Shown piece after piece: positions 8,647 to 17,220 of a stretch of 64,000 bases of DNA; position 1 is the first letter of the stretch, and every line of letters starts with the position of its first letter. The position numbers were made by a program, and so were the translations under genes. This DNA is from 66-474 sp963771735 (GTDB taxonomy: Bacteria; Pseudomonadota; Gammaproteobacteria; Xanthomonadales; Rhodanobacteraceae): contig CAVYUN010000002.1 in NCBI GenBank assembly GCA_963771735.1, positions 248,001 to 312,000 on the forward strand, read 5' to 3'. The notes beneath the pieces were generated by a model, which saw only the letters and a list, made by a program, of their open reading frames with translations, had not been told where the DNA came from and ran no database searches.

Positions 8647-8687
8647 GCTGAAGCCCGGCACCCGTTGGCAAGCCGCCGGGCTTCAGC
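8647..8687. terminator. strong hairpin, probable terminator of the second exporter operon
   Basis: A 13-bp perfect inverted repeat, GCTGAAGCCCGGC at 8647-8659 and GCCGGGCTTCAGC at 8675-8687, with a 15-base loop. It sits directly after the last permease of the minus-strand operon (stop at 8695) and before the lipoprotein gene. No uridine tract follows on either strand, so termination would rely on the stem alone or the hairpin may stabilise the 3' end. Confidence 0.6.
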
Positions 8688-8694
8688 TGCCGCA

Positions 8695-10008
8695 TCACAA
8701 CTCGCGCAATGCTGTCGTCACCGGCAGCCGCGCGGCGCGCACTGCCGGGAACAAACCGCCGACGAAGCCGATAGCGAGCGCCCACTTGATGCCGGTCCAC
8801 AGCAGGGCCGGCGTCACGCGGAACTGGAACACCACCTGGCTGAAGTTGCCGCCCACGGTGGAGGCCGTGTAGCCGTTGAACACCAGCCACACGATCACGG
8901 CGCCGATCGCGCCACCCAGCAGCGCCAGCAGCATGGTTTCCAGCAAAATCGACACCACCACCGGCAGGCCGCGGAAACCGATCGCGCGCATGGTCGCGAT
9001 TTCGCGCGCACGCGCCGCGACCGCCGCGTACATGGTGTTGAGCGCGCCGAAGATCGCGCCGATCGCCATGATGATGCCGATGGTGATGCCCACGATGCGG
9101 ATGACCTTGCTCAGGCCTTCGGACTGCTTGTTGAAGTAATCGCGCGTGGTGCTGACGTCCACCTTCAGGCGCGGGTCGCTGGCCAGCGACGCCTTGAGCT
9201 GGCCGAAAGCCTTGGGCGAAGTCAGCCGCACGATCACCGATTCCGCACTGCTGCCGCGCCGATAGGCCGATGCGACCGACTTGGAATCACCCCACAACTC
9301 CGAGCCATGCGCGTCGCCCGAGGCGAACACGCCGACGACGGTCCAGTCCTGGCCGGCCAGGCGCAACTGCTTGCCGACGTCCAGGCCGACGAACTGGCGC
9401 TGTGCGTTCTCGCCGACATCGAGTTCGCGCATGCCGGGCGTGAACTTGCGTCCCTTGATGATCTTCACGTTCGGCCAGACCTTCCAGGCCTCCTCGCCCA
9501 CGCCGCGGATCGCGACATTGGAATCGGTGGTCGGATCGCTCTTCTTGGGCACGTTGGCGACGACCACCAGTTCCGCCGACGCGATCGGCTTGCCCTGCGC
9601 GTCCTTGGCGATACCGGGCGCATTCTCGATCACGTCGATCTGGTCGCGCGTCAGCACCGAGTTGCTCTCCGCCCCGGCGCCGCCGCGCAACACGATCGCG
9701 GTGTCGTCGCTGCCTGTCTGTTGCAGGGTCGCGGTCAAGCCATCACCCATGGCCAGCAAGGCCACCAGCACGCCGACCACGCCGGCGATGCCGACCACGA
9801 TCACGGCGGTCGAACCGAGGCGCTGGGTGAGGGTGCTCAACCCCACCCGTGTCACCGAGAGCGTGCGCCGGCCGCCGCGGGTCAATCCGAGCCACAGGGC
9901 CAGCAGCACCGCGAGTGCGAGGATCACTATCCACGGCAAGGCGATCCATACAACCAGCCACACGATCACGATCCCGAACAGCACCAGACCGGACAGAAAG
10001 TTGTTCAT
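8695..10008 (-). CDS. FtsX/MacB-type ABC transporter permease
   Basis: 437 residues from the ATG at 10008 (GAGGAAACGCC just upstream). The N-terminus is unusual for the family in having two or three closely spaced hydrophobic segments (about 1-40) before the standard permease start LSVTRVGLSTLTQRLG. A periplasmic MacB_PCD domain follows, then three C-terminal helices with ARAREIATMRAIGFRG as the coupling loop. It pairs with the permease at 10022-11185. Last gene of the second adaptor-ATPase-permease-permease operon. Substrate unknown. Confidence 0.88.
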   Translation of the reverse strand: MNNFLSGLVLFGIVIVWLVVWIALPWIVILALAVLLALWLGLTRGGRRTLSVTRVGLSTLTQRLGSTAVIVVGIAGVVGVLVALLAMGDGLTATLQQTGSDDTAIVLRGGAGAESNSVLTRDQIDVIENAPGIAKDAQGKPIASAELVVVANVPKKSDPTTDSNVAIRGVGEEAWKVWPNVKIIKGRKFTPGMRELDVGENAQRQFVGLDVGKQLRLAGQDWTVVGVFASGDAHGSELWGDSKSVASAYRRGSSAESVIVRLTSPKAFGQLKASLASDPRLKVDVSTTRDYFNKQSEGLSKVIRIVGITIGIIMAIGAIFGALNTMYAAVAARAREIATMRAIGFRGLPVVVSILLETMLLALLGGAIGAVIVWLVFNGYTASTVGGNFSQVVFQFRVTPALLWTGIKWALAIGFVGGLFPAVRAARLPVTTALREL

Positions 10009-10021
10009 GGCGTTTCCTCGA

Positions 10022-11185
10022 TTAGCGGCCGGCCAGTGCATCGACGATCTTCAGCCGCATGCCGCGCAGGGCGGGCAGCACGCCGACCATGATGCCGATC
10101 ACGATCATCAGCACGACGCCCTCGATCCAGCTGACGGCATTGATCGACGGCAACTGGATCATGCCGCCGCTGCCCTTGGCCAGCACCGGCGCGATCACGC
10201 TTGCGAGTGCCACGCCGATCACCCCGCCGATCAGCAGCAGCAGGATCGATTCGGCCAGCACCAGCAGCAGCACGCTGCGGTTGGAGAACCCGATGGTCTT
10301 CAGTACCGCGAGTTCCGGGATGCGCTCACGCACAGCCTGCGCCATGGTGTTGCCGGTCAGCAGGATCAGGGTGAAGAACACCGCCGCCATGATCGCCTCG
10401 ACGATAAGGCCGATGTTGCCGATCTGCTTGGCGAAGGATGAATTGAAGGCATTGGCGGTCTGGGTCTTGGTTTCATGGTCGGAATTGGCCGAGAGCGCGT
10501 CGATCGCACGCGCGACCTTGTCGGCCAGTTTCGGACTGGTGAGCTTGACCACGTACCAGCCCACGGTGTGCTGGCTGTAGAGGTTGCCCTCGTCAAAGTA
10601 CTTCCAGTGCAGGAAGAACAACTGGTCGGCGCCGTTGGGCGCATCCTTGGTGGTCTTGTAGATGCCGACGATGGTGAACGGCCAGGTCATGTCGCCGTTC
10701 TTGCGCGGGAAGATCTGGGATTTCAGCGGCACCTGCTGCCCCACCTTCCAGTGGTAACGCGCGGCCAGCGCCGCGCCGACCAGGGCACCATCCTGCGTCT
10801 CGGCATACGCCTTGCGCTCGGCTGGCGTCAGCACGATGTCGCGGTTGGTGTCCAGGTAGGCATCGTCGACCGCGAAGCTGAAGATTACGTTCTTGGGGTC
10901 CTGGTACACACCCCCGAACCAGTTCTCGTGCCCGACGCCCTGCACGCCGGGGATCGCCGCGATGCGGGATTGCAGGCTCTCGGGCAGCCCGGTCATGATC
11001 GAAAACCGCGAGGCGACCACCAGTCGCTCGGCACCGGCCAGGCTGTTGCTGCCGCTGGTGAACGCCACCCGCACCGAGTTGAGCAGGCCGAACAGCAGGA
11101 ATGCGGCAATGATCGATATCAGCGTGAAGACGGTCCGCGTCTTGCGCCGGAACAGCGCGCTCCAGACCAGTTGGAAGTATTTCAT
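10022..11185 (-). CDS. FtsX/MacB-type ABC transporter permease
   Basis: 387 residues. An N-terminal helix at about 17-36 (LISIIAAFLLFGLL), a periplasmic domain at about 40-250, then three C-terminal helices; RERIPELAVLKTIGFSNRSV is the cytoplasmic coupling loop, a LolC/E- and MacB-like feature. It starts 11 bases after the ATPase gene and ends 13 bases before the next permease start, so the four genes form one transcription unit. The two permeases of this operon are clearly not the same as those of the operon at 1-5458, so the systems are related but distinct. Confidence 0.9.
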   Translation of the reverse strand: MKYFQLVWSALFRRKTRTVFTLISIIAAFLLFGLLNSVRVAFTSGSNSLAGAERLVVASRFSIMTGLPESLQSRIAAIPGVQGVGHENWFGGVYQDPKNVIFSFAVDDAYLDTNRDIVLTPAERKAYAETQDGALVGAALAARYHWKVGQQVPLKSQIFPRKNGDMTWPFTIVGIYKTTKDAPNGADQLFFLHWKYFDEGNLYSQHTVGWYVVKLTSPKLADKVARAIDALSANSDHETKTQTANAFNSSFAKQIGNIGLIVEAIMAAVFFTLILLTGNTMAQAVRERIPELAVLKTIGFSNRSVLLLVLAESILLLLIGGVIGVALASVIAPVLAKGSGGMIQLPSINAVSWIEGVVLMIVIGIMVGVLPALRGMRLKIVDALAGR

Positions 11186-11196
11186 CGCAGCCTCCT

Positions 11197-11919
<723 letters not shown>

Positions 11920-12089
11920 GTTCGTCTCCTGTGCATGAATCCTTCTCCCTTCGGGGGAAGGTGGCCCGAAGGGCCGGATGAGGATCGGCTCCGCGCAAAA
12001 TCCAGCCTTGCACGAAGTTCGTACCCTCACCCCTCGCGCTACGCGCGCGTTCGCTCCGCTCCGCCTCTCCCGGCGGGAGAGGGGTTCCG
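11920..12089. repeat. cluster of short inverted repeats between adaptor and ATPase genes
   Basis: The 170-base spacer contains three hairpins: CCTTCTCCC/GGGGGAAGG at 11941-11961, GGCCCGAAGGGCC at 11963-11975 and CCTCTCCC/GGGAGAGG at 12064-12082. The first and last elements are also roughly complementary to each other, so the whole can fold into a larger cruciform, which is the typical look of REP/BIME-like intergenic repeats in proteobacteria. It lies inside an operon and could lower expression of the genes downstream of the adaptor or stabilise the upstream message. Confidence 0.65.
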
Positions 12090-13331
12090 TCAACTGCCAC
12101 CCGACTTCACCTGCACCTTTTCGCCATCCTTCATATCGGCGGGCGGCGTGGTCACCACGTCTTCGCCCGCACTGACACCCTGCGTGATCTGCTGCATGTC
12201 GGAGAAATCCGCCCCGGCCGTGACCGGCGTCTGCGTGGCGCGGCCGTCCTTCACCACGAACACCACGTCCTTGCCGTCACGCTGGACCATCGCCGACTTC
12301 GGCACCAGCACGCCCGGCAACGGCTTGCGATTCTTGTCGCTCTTTTCCAGGAACGACACCCGCACGCCCATCTGCGGGATGATGCGCGGGTCTTTCTGGT
12401 CCAGCGCGATGCGCACCTTGACCGTGGCCTTGCTCTTGTCCGCGCTCGGGATGATCGCGATCACGTGCGCGGGAATCTTCCAGTCCGGATATGCATCCAG
12501 CACCGCCTCGACCGGCATGCCGGGCACGACCCGGCTGATGTAGGCCTCATTCACGTCGACGTCCACTTCCAGCGAATTCATGTCCACGATGGTGGCGAGG
12601 CCCCCGGCGATGCCACCACCGCCCGCCGTGTACGGCGACACGATCTCGCCCACCTCGGCAGCCTTGTCGGTCACCACGCCCGAAAAAGGCGCGCGGATGA
12701 TGGTGAAATCGAGGTTGACCTGTGCCGCCTGCACCTGGTCCTGCGCGGCCTGTGCCTGCTTGATCGCGACATCCAGCCCGGCCTTGTCGGTCGAAACCAG
12801 CGTGTTGGCCTGCTGGGCATCCTGTTTCGACACGTAGCCGCGCGCGACCACGGCGTTCAGGCGTGCGGCATTGGCTCGATCCTGCTGCAGCGTCGCGCGC
12901 GCCTTCACGATACCCGCTTGCGCCGCGGCATATTGCGCCTTGGCCGAATCCAGTTGCGCCTGATAGGCCGTGGGATCGAGCCGCGCAAGAATTTGTCCCT
13001 TCTTGACGTGGTCGCCCTCCTCCACCGAAACCGATGTCAGGGTGCCGATGAGCTGCGCCGAAATCGTGGCTTCATGCCGCGCGACCACGTAACCGGTCGC
13101 CTGCAACACCGCGGCATCGCCGCTGGATGCCGCCGCCACCGCAGTCGACGTTTCCACCGTTTGCGCGTGTCCGCGCAGCGCGAAAATCGACGCTCCCGCC
13201 CCGATGACGAGTACCACGACGACAATGCCCACGACCCACGGCCAGCGAGGGCGCGAGCCGTCGTCATCGCGCTGCGAGCGGTCGATGCGCAGTTCATGCA
13301 GCAGATCGTGGCTGGATGGCTGATCGTTCAC
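12090..13331 (-). CDS. HlyD/MacA-type periplasmic adaptor protein
   Basis: 413 residues from a GTG at 13331 (MNDQPSSHDLLHEL), chosen because the sequence before it is arginine-rich and shadow-like; the Shine-Dalgarno is only GGGGA. A cytoplasmic segment of about 30 residues precedes the anchor (WVVGIVVVVLVIGAGASIFAL). Then come the first lipoyl half (EGDHVKKGQILARL), a helical hairpin with many Ala/Gln residues (about 110-190), the second lipoyl half (IIRAPFSGVVTDKAAEVGEIV) and beta-barrel domains. It is the first gene of the second exporter operon. The long cytoplasmic N-terminus is compatible with contact to the ATPase/permease complex. Confidence 0.9.
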   Translation of the reverse strand: MNDQPSSHDLLHELRIDRSQRDDDGSRPRWPWVVGIVVVVLVIGAGASIFALRGHAQTVETSTAVAAASSGDAAVLQATGYVVARHEATISAQLIGTLTSVSVEEGDHVKKGQILARLDPTAYQAQLDSAKAQYAAAQAGIVKARATLQQDRANAARLNAVVARGYVSKQDAQQANTLVSTDKAGLDVAIKQAQAAQDQVQAAQVNLDFTIIRAPFSGVVTDKAAEVGEIVSPYTAGGGGIAGGLATIVDMNSLEVDVDVNEAYISRVVPGMPVEAVLDAYPDWKIPAHVIAIIPSADKSKATVKVRIALDQKDPRIIPQMGVRVSFLEKSDKNRKPLPGVLVPKSAMVQRDGKDVVFVVKDGRATQTPVTAGADFSDMQQITQGVSAGEDVVTTPPADMKDGEKVQVKSGGS

Positions 13332-13518
13332 CTGGCGTCCCCGTGCGCGTATGCAGCGATCGCGCAAGTGTGCCACAGCTTGCCGTGGCCATCGTGAAAC
13401 CACCACCGGCAGGCATCAAGCGTCGCGCCTGACAGCTGTCATCCATCGTGGAACCCGGGATGCCCTGTTAACGCGCCATGCGCCTACAATCCACGATTCT
13501 GCCCCGGAGTCCCGCATC

Positions 13519-14208
13519 ATGTCTTGCGTTTTCGCCCCGCCCCGCGCCACCAGCCTGCCGGTCACCGGCAGCGGCGATCGGTTCCCCGTGCACCGAATTT
13601 ATTGCATCGGCCGCAACTACGCCGAACACGCGAAGGAAATGGGTTCGGAACCGACCAGCCGCGCCAACCCGGTGTTCTTCATGAAACCGGCCGATGCGAT
13701 CGTGCAAGAAGGTGGTGATATTCCCTACCCATCCGCCACGAAGGAATTGCACCACGAAGTGGAGATGGTGGTGGGGTTGGCAAGAGGCGGACGCGACATC
13801 GATGCCGGCCAGGCCCTCGGATGCGTGTTCGGTTACGGCGTCGGGCTGGACCTGACCCGACGCGACCTGCAGGCCGCCATGAAAGCCAAGGGACTGCCGT
13901 GGGACGTCGCCAAGGGCTTCGATCACTCCGCGCCGGTGTCGGCATTGCACACCGTCGAGAAAACGGGGCACCCGCATCACGCCCGCCTGACGCTCACGGT
14001 GAATGGCGAGCCGCGCCAAGTCACCGACATCGCGGACATGATCTTCCCGGTCGCGGAGATCATCGCCGAATTGTCGAAGCTGTTCGAGCTGAAACCGGGC
14101 GACCTGATCTTTACCGGCACCCCCGCCGGCGTGGGCCCGCTGCAACGCGGCGATCGATTTCGCGCCGAATTGCAGGGCATCGCGGCGCTGGAAGGTCGCA
14201 TCGTCTGA
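13519..14208 (+). CDS. fumarylacetoacetate hydrolase family protein (acylpyruvase/fumarylpyruvate hydrolase-like)
   Basis: 229 residues, the size of YcgM-type FAH-fold enzymes. The family signature KIYCIGRNY-like start (RIYCIGRNYAEHAKEMG) is followed by PVFFMKPADA, the metal ligands in HHEVEMVV and GYGVGLDLT, the active-site KGFDHSAP and the C-terminal GDLIFTGTPAGVGPL. Such enzymes hydrolyse C-C bonds of acylpyruvates or fumarylpyruvate, or decarboxylate oxaloacetate, with Mg2+ or Mn2+. The start ATG at 13519 gives the canonical N-terminus. There is no aromatic-degradation cluster nearby, so a housekeeping oxaloacetate decarboxylase/acylpyruvase role is more likely than ring-cleavage catabolism; this is inference. 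Confidence 0.88.
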   Translation: MSCVFAPPRATSLPVTGSGDRFPVHRIYCIGRNYAEHAKEMGSEPTSRANPVFFMKPADAIVQEGGDIPYPSATKELHHEVEMVVGLARGGRDIDAGQALGCVFGYGVGLDLTRRDLQAAMKAKGLPWDVAKGFDHSAPVSALHTVEKTGHPHHARLTLTVNGEPRQVTDIADMIFPVAEIIAELSKLFELKPGDLIFTGTPAGVGPLQRGDRFRAELQGIAALEGRIV

Positions 14209-14305
14209 ATTGGCGCTGCTTGCGCGCCGTGCAAGGAGCTGCCTAAATGGCCCCGCCGCATCGTGGCCCGGTAAGCATCCACCCCTAGCACAAAAGGAGT
14301 ACGCA

Positions 14306-14701
14306 ATGAGCTTCGCGAAGGATTTCAAGGCGTTCATCATGCGTGGCAACGTGGTCGACCTGGCCGTCGCGGTGGTCATCGGCGGCGCCTTCGGCAAGAT
14401 CGTCACCTCGCTGGTCAACGACATCATCATGCCGCCGATCGGCGTGCTGGTGGGCGGCATCGATTTTTCCCGGCTGAAATGGATCATCCACGATTCGACC
14501 GATCCCAAGAAAGTGGTCGCGATCAACTACGGCAGCTTCATCAACACCATCATCACTTTCCTGATCATCGCACTTGCGGTGTTTTTGGTGATCAAGCTGA
14601 TGGAAAGGGCGATGCCGAAGAAGGAAGCCGCGCCCGCCGCACCGCCACCGGAAGTCACGTTGCTGACCGAGATCCGCGATCTGCTGAAGCAGCAAGCTTG
14701 A
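14306..14701 (+). CDS. mscL: large-conductance mechanosensitive channel MscL
   Basis: 131 residues, normal for MscL (about 136 in E. coli). N-terminal amphipathic helix MSFAKDFKAFIMRGN, pore helix VVDLAVAVVIGGAFGKIVTSLVND, periplasmic loop, second helix (ITFLIIALAVFLVIKLM) and a C-terminal helical bundle ending in LLTEIRDLLKQQ. It forms a homopentameric inner-membrane channel that opens under hypo-osmotic stress. AAAGGAGT lies a few bases upstream of the ATG. It stands between two unrelated plus-strand genes; a hairpin follows it. Confidence 0.97.
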   Translation: MSFAKDFKAFIMRGNVVDLAVAVVIGGAFGKIVTSLVNDIIMPPIGVLVGGIDFSRLKWIIHDSTDPKKVVAINYGSFINTIITFLIIALAVFLVIKLMERAMPKKEAAPAAPPPEVTLLTEIRDLLKQQA

Positions 14702-14734
14702 GCGGAGCGGATTCCAACCCATCCCCACCCATAG

Positions 14735-14753
14735 CCTCTCCTTGAAGGGGAGG
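14735..14753 (+). terminator. hairpin after mscL
   Basis: CCTCTCC and GGGGAGG arms with a five-base loop (TTGAA), 33 bases after the mscL stop, followed by GCTTGTC rather than a clear T run. It resembles the CTCTCC-type hairpins at 12064-12082 and may be a remnant of the same repeat family that now works as a terminator or attenuator ahead of the macrodomain gene. Confidence 0.4.
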
Positions 14754-14769
14754 GCTTGTCTCCGCTGCG

Positions 14770-15318
14770 GTGACCGTGCCCATCGAAATCGTCCAGGCCG
14801 ACATCACCACCCTGCACGTCGACGCCATCGTCAACGCGGCCAATGAAACATTGCTTGGGGGTGGCGGCGTCGACGGCGCCATCCATCGCGTGGCGGGTCC
14901 GCGGTTACTGGAGGCATGTCGCGCGATCCCGGAGGTGCAACCCGGCGTGCGCTGTCCGACCGGCGAAGCGCGCATCACCAACGGCTTCGCCTTGCCGGCG
15001 GGTCGGGTGATCCACGCAGTCGGACCCGTATGGCAAGGCGGCGATCACGGCGAACCCGACCTGCTGGCGGCCTGCCATCGCAACGTGCTGGCGCTGGCGC
15101 GCGAACACGGGATCGACAGCCTCGCGTTCCCCGCGATCAGCTGTGGCGTGTACGGTTATCCACGCGATGCCGCAGCGGTTACGGCACTGGCAATCCTGGC
15201 CGAGGAGCAGCCACGGATGCGCACGCCGCACCGCATCGTGCTGTGCGCCTTCGATCGCGACATGGCCCAGGCCTGGCGACAAGCAGCGGATCGGTTGCAC
15301 GTTGCGATCAAGCCCTGA
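14770..15318 (+). CDS. macrodomain ADP-ribose-binding protein, YmdB-like
   Basis: 182 residues starting at GTG 14770 with no strong Shine-Dalgarno. The macrodomain signature is clear: IEIVQADITTL, DAIVNAANETLLGGGGVDGAIHRVAG, the conserved TGEARITNG, VIHAVGPVW and SLAFPAISCGVYGYP. This is the YmdB/MacroD-type subfamily that hydrolyses O-acetyl-ADP-ribose and removes mono-ADP-ribose from proteins. It is convergent with batD (78-base gap). Proximity to mscL is probably accidental. No ADP-ribosyltransferase gene is visible in the window, so it does not look like part of a DarTG-type toxin system. Confidence 0.9.
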   Translation: MTVPIEIVQADITTLHVDAIVNAANETLLGGGGVDGAIHRVAGPRLLEACRAIPEVQPGVRCPTGEARITNGFALPAGRVIHAVGPVWQGGDHGEPDLLAACHRNVLALAREHGIDSLAFPAISCGVYGYPRDAAAVTALAILAEEQPRMRTPHRIVLCAFDRDMAQAWRQAADRLHVAIKP

Positions 15319-15396
15319 CGGCAAACAAACCCGGCCCCGTGCCTTGCGAAAAGGCCGCCAACGCGTGCCGGTGCATACCGCTGAACGAGGCATCCT

Positions 15397-17220
15397 TCAG
15401 TCACGCGTCGGGTACAACGGCGGCAGACCTGCGTCACGGGAACGCGGGTTGTTCTGGTGATCGCGCCAGGCAAAGCCGTTCGCGAAGGCGTCGGCAACGG
15501 CAGCGCAGGCTTTCTGGACATTGTCGCCTTGCCAGCGCGCACGCTGCAGGGCATCCAGCGCATCGCACTGGGCAGGGTCGGAAAGGGCATCACGCAGTGC
15601 GCTCGTCTGGACAATCCCGGTGTGCGTGGCACGTGCCCACAGCAGCAGCGCGTGTTCGCAGGCCGCGGCATCGCCGCGCCGGGCAGCATCGAGAGCCTGT
15701 CGTTGCAGCGTCCGGTGATCCGGTTTCGCGGTGACGACCATTTCCGGCTGGCTCGAGGAATCTGAACTTTCACCGCGGACGTTGCGCATTTCGCGGCTAT
15801 CTTGCGCGACCCGGGGCTTGCGTCGCAATCGCCACCACACCCATGCCGTGATGACCACAATCAGCCATAGCGCCAGACTCGCCAACGCGAGGATGCGCCA
15901 GAAACCAGGCTCCGCTGTCGCCACATGCGAGGTGGCGGCCACCGCGGTCGTGCCCGATGAGGATGCCGACAGCGGATGGTCGGTCGAGGCGGCGACTGTC
16001 GATGGCGACGGGCTTGCACCCGAGGTTGCGGCCGCGGCACCGCTGACCTGCAACGTGCGGGCAGGCAAGCTCGCTTGTTCGGCGCGGTCGTGCACCACGT
16101 CCCACCAATCCAGCGTGATGGCCGGCAATGAAAGTTTGCCGCCGTGCTGCGGCACGATCGCGAAACTCCGCGTGCGGGTTCCCTGCAACCATTGGCCGCT
16201 GTCGTCCGTGGTGTCGCGCGTCTGGTCGGGATACACGCGCGCGCCCGCGATGGAAGGCAACTCGGGTTCCGGCAGTGCATCGGCAGGCTGCCCGCTCGCG
16301 CTGATGCTCAATGTCACCGTCAAGGGCACGCCTGCGCTGACCTGGCCATTCGCAGGCAATCCGCTCAGCTTCAGCTCCACTTCGCGCGCGGGCAACCACG
16401 GTTTGCCCGCGTTGGCCGGCATGGCTCGCACATCCAGGCGCGTTGCCGGTGCGGTGGCATTCGCCGGTTTGCCGAAGCCGGGGATCTGGCCGTTCATCAC
16501 CGCATTGGGATTATTCAACAAGGCATTGGGGTTGTTGAAAAACGCGCCCGGATTGCCCACCGCCAGATTCTGGCCCTGGAAGGTCGGACCCTGCACCGTG
16601 ATGGAACCGCTTTTCTGCGGGATCAACGCCCACTCGTATTCGATCACCTTGTAGGTGTAGCCGTTGCGATCGACGGTGTAATCGTGGTCGTGGTCGAGCT
16701 TGATCAGGCGGGCGCCATTGGCCACGGGATCGCTGAGCGAACCATCGACGCCCGGCAGATAGAACAGGCGCACCGTGTAGACGGTCTGCTGTCCGACGTA
16801 AGGCGAACTGGAGAGCACGCCGGTCTCCATGAACACCGGGTCGCCGACCTTGCCGGTGCCACCGGATGGCGCCGCGCCGACCTGCAACGTCAAAGGTCGT
16901 GTTCTGGCGCCCCCAACGTCAAGCGAAGGAATCGTCAACGTGCCGGCATGCAATGGCTTCAACGCAATCCCGAGTTGCGAAGTGCTGGTGGTCTTGCCGT
17001 TGACGATCTGCATGCTGCTGGAACGCGAGGTGCCGAGCACCTGGAAATCCTGCTGCAGCGACGACAGATCAGGTGTGTCGAGATTGCCGTCCGACTGGAT
17101 GTTGAGCGTGACCGTATCGCCCAGGCTGACGTGGGTACGATCGAGGAATGCGTGGACGTTGGCTGCGCGCGCGAACGGCGCCAGCAAGACCAGCCACAGA
17201 ATCCACCATCGACGGTTCAT
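15397..17220 (-). CDS. batD: BatD-like protein (oxygen tolerance family)
   Basis: 607 residues from the ATG at 17220, which overlaps the stop of the preceding gene (ATGA). A signal peptide (WILWLVLLAPFARA) is followed by repeated beta-rich immunoglobulin-like segments of the BatD/DUF11-like fold; the strand pattern HVSLGDTVTLNIQSDG is the family start. A C-terminal helix (about 470-492, LALWLIVVITAWVWW) anchors it, with a cytoplasmic tail of about 110 residues holding DUF4381-like helices. By family knowledge Bat proteins act at the envelope with a MoxR chaperone ATPase and affect stress resistance; the exact biochemical role is not settled. Last gene of the moxR operon. Confidence 0.85.
   Translation of the reverse strand: MNRRWWILWLVLLAPFARAANVHAFLDRTHVSLGDTVTLNIQSDGNLDTPDLSSLQQDFQVLGTSRSSSMQIVNGKTTSTSQLGIALKPLHAGTLTIPSLDVGGARTRPLTLQVGAAPSGGTGKVGDPVFMETGVLSSSPYVGQQTVYTVRLFYLPGVDGSLSDPVANGARLIKLDHDHDYTVDRNGYTYKVIEYEWALIPQKSGSITVQGPTFQGQNLAVGNPGAFFNNPNALLNNPNAVMNGQIPGFGKPANATAPATRLDVRAMPANAGKPWLPAREVELKLSGLPANGQVSAGVPLTVTLSISASGQPADALPEPELPSIAGARVYPDQTRDTTDDSGQWLQGTRTRSFAIVPQHGGKLSLPAITLDWWDVVHDRAEQASLPARTLQVSGAAAATSGASPSPSTVAASTDHPLSASSSGTTAVAATSHVATAEPGFWRILALASLALWLIVVITAWVWWRLRRKPRVAQDSREMRNVRGESSDSSSQPEMVVTAKPDHRTLQRQALDAARRGDAAACEHALLLWARATHTGIVQTSALRDALSDPAQCDALDALQRARWQGDNVQKACAAVADAFANGFAWRDHQNNPRSRDAGLPPLYPTRD

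Noticed and set aside
14770..15318. Macrodomain protein as part of a DarTG-type toxin-antitoxin pair
   Set aside because: No ADP-ribosyltransferase partner gene; the sequence is of the free-standing YmdB type.
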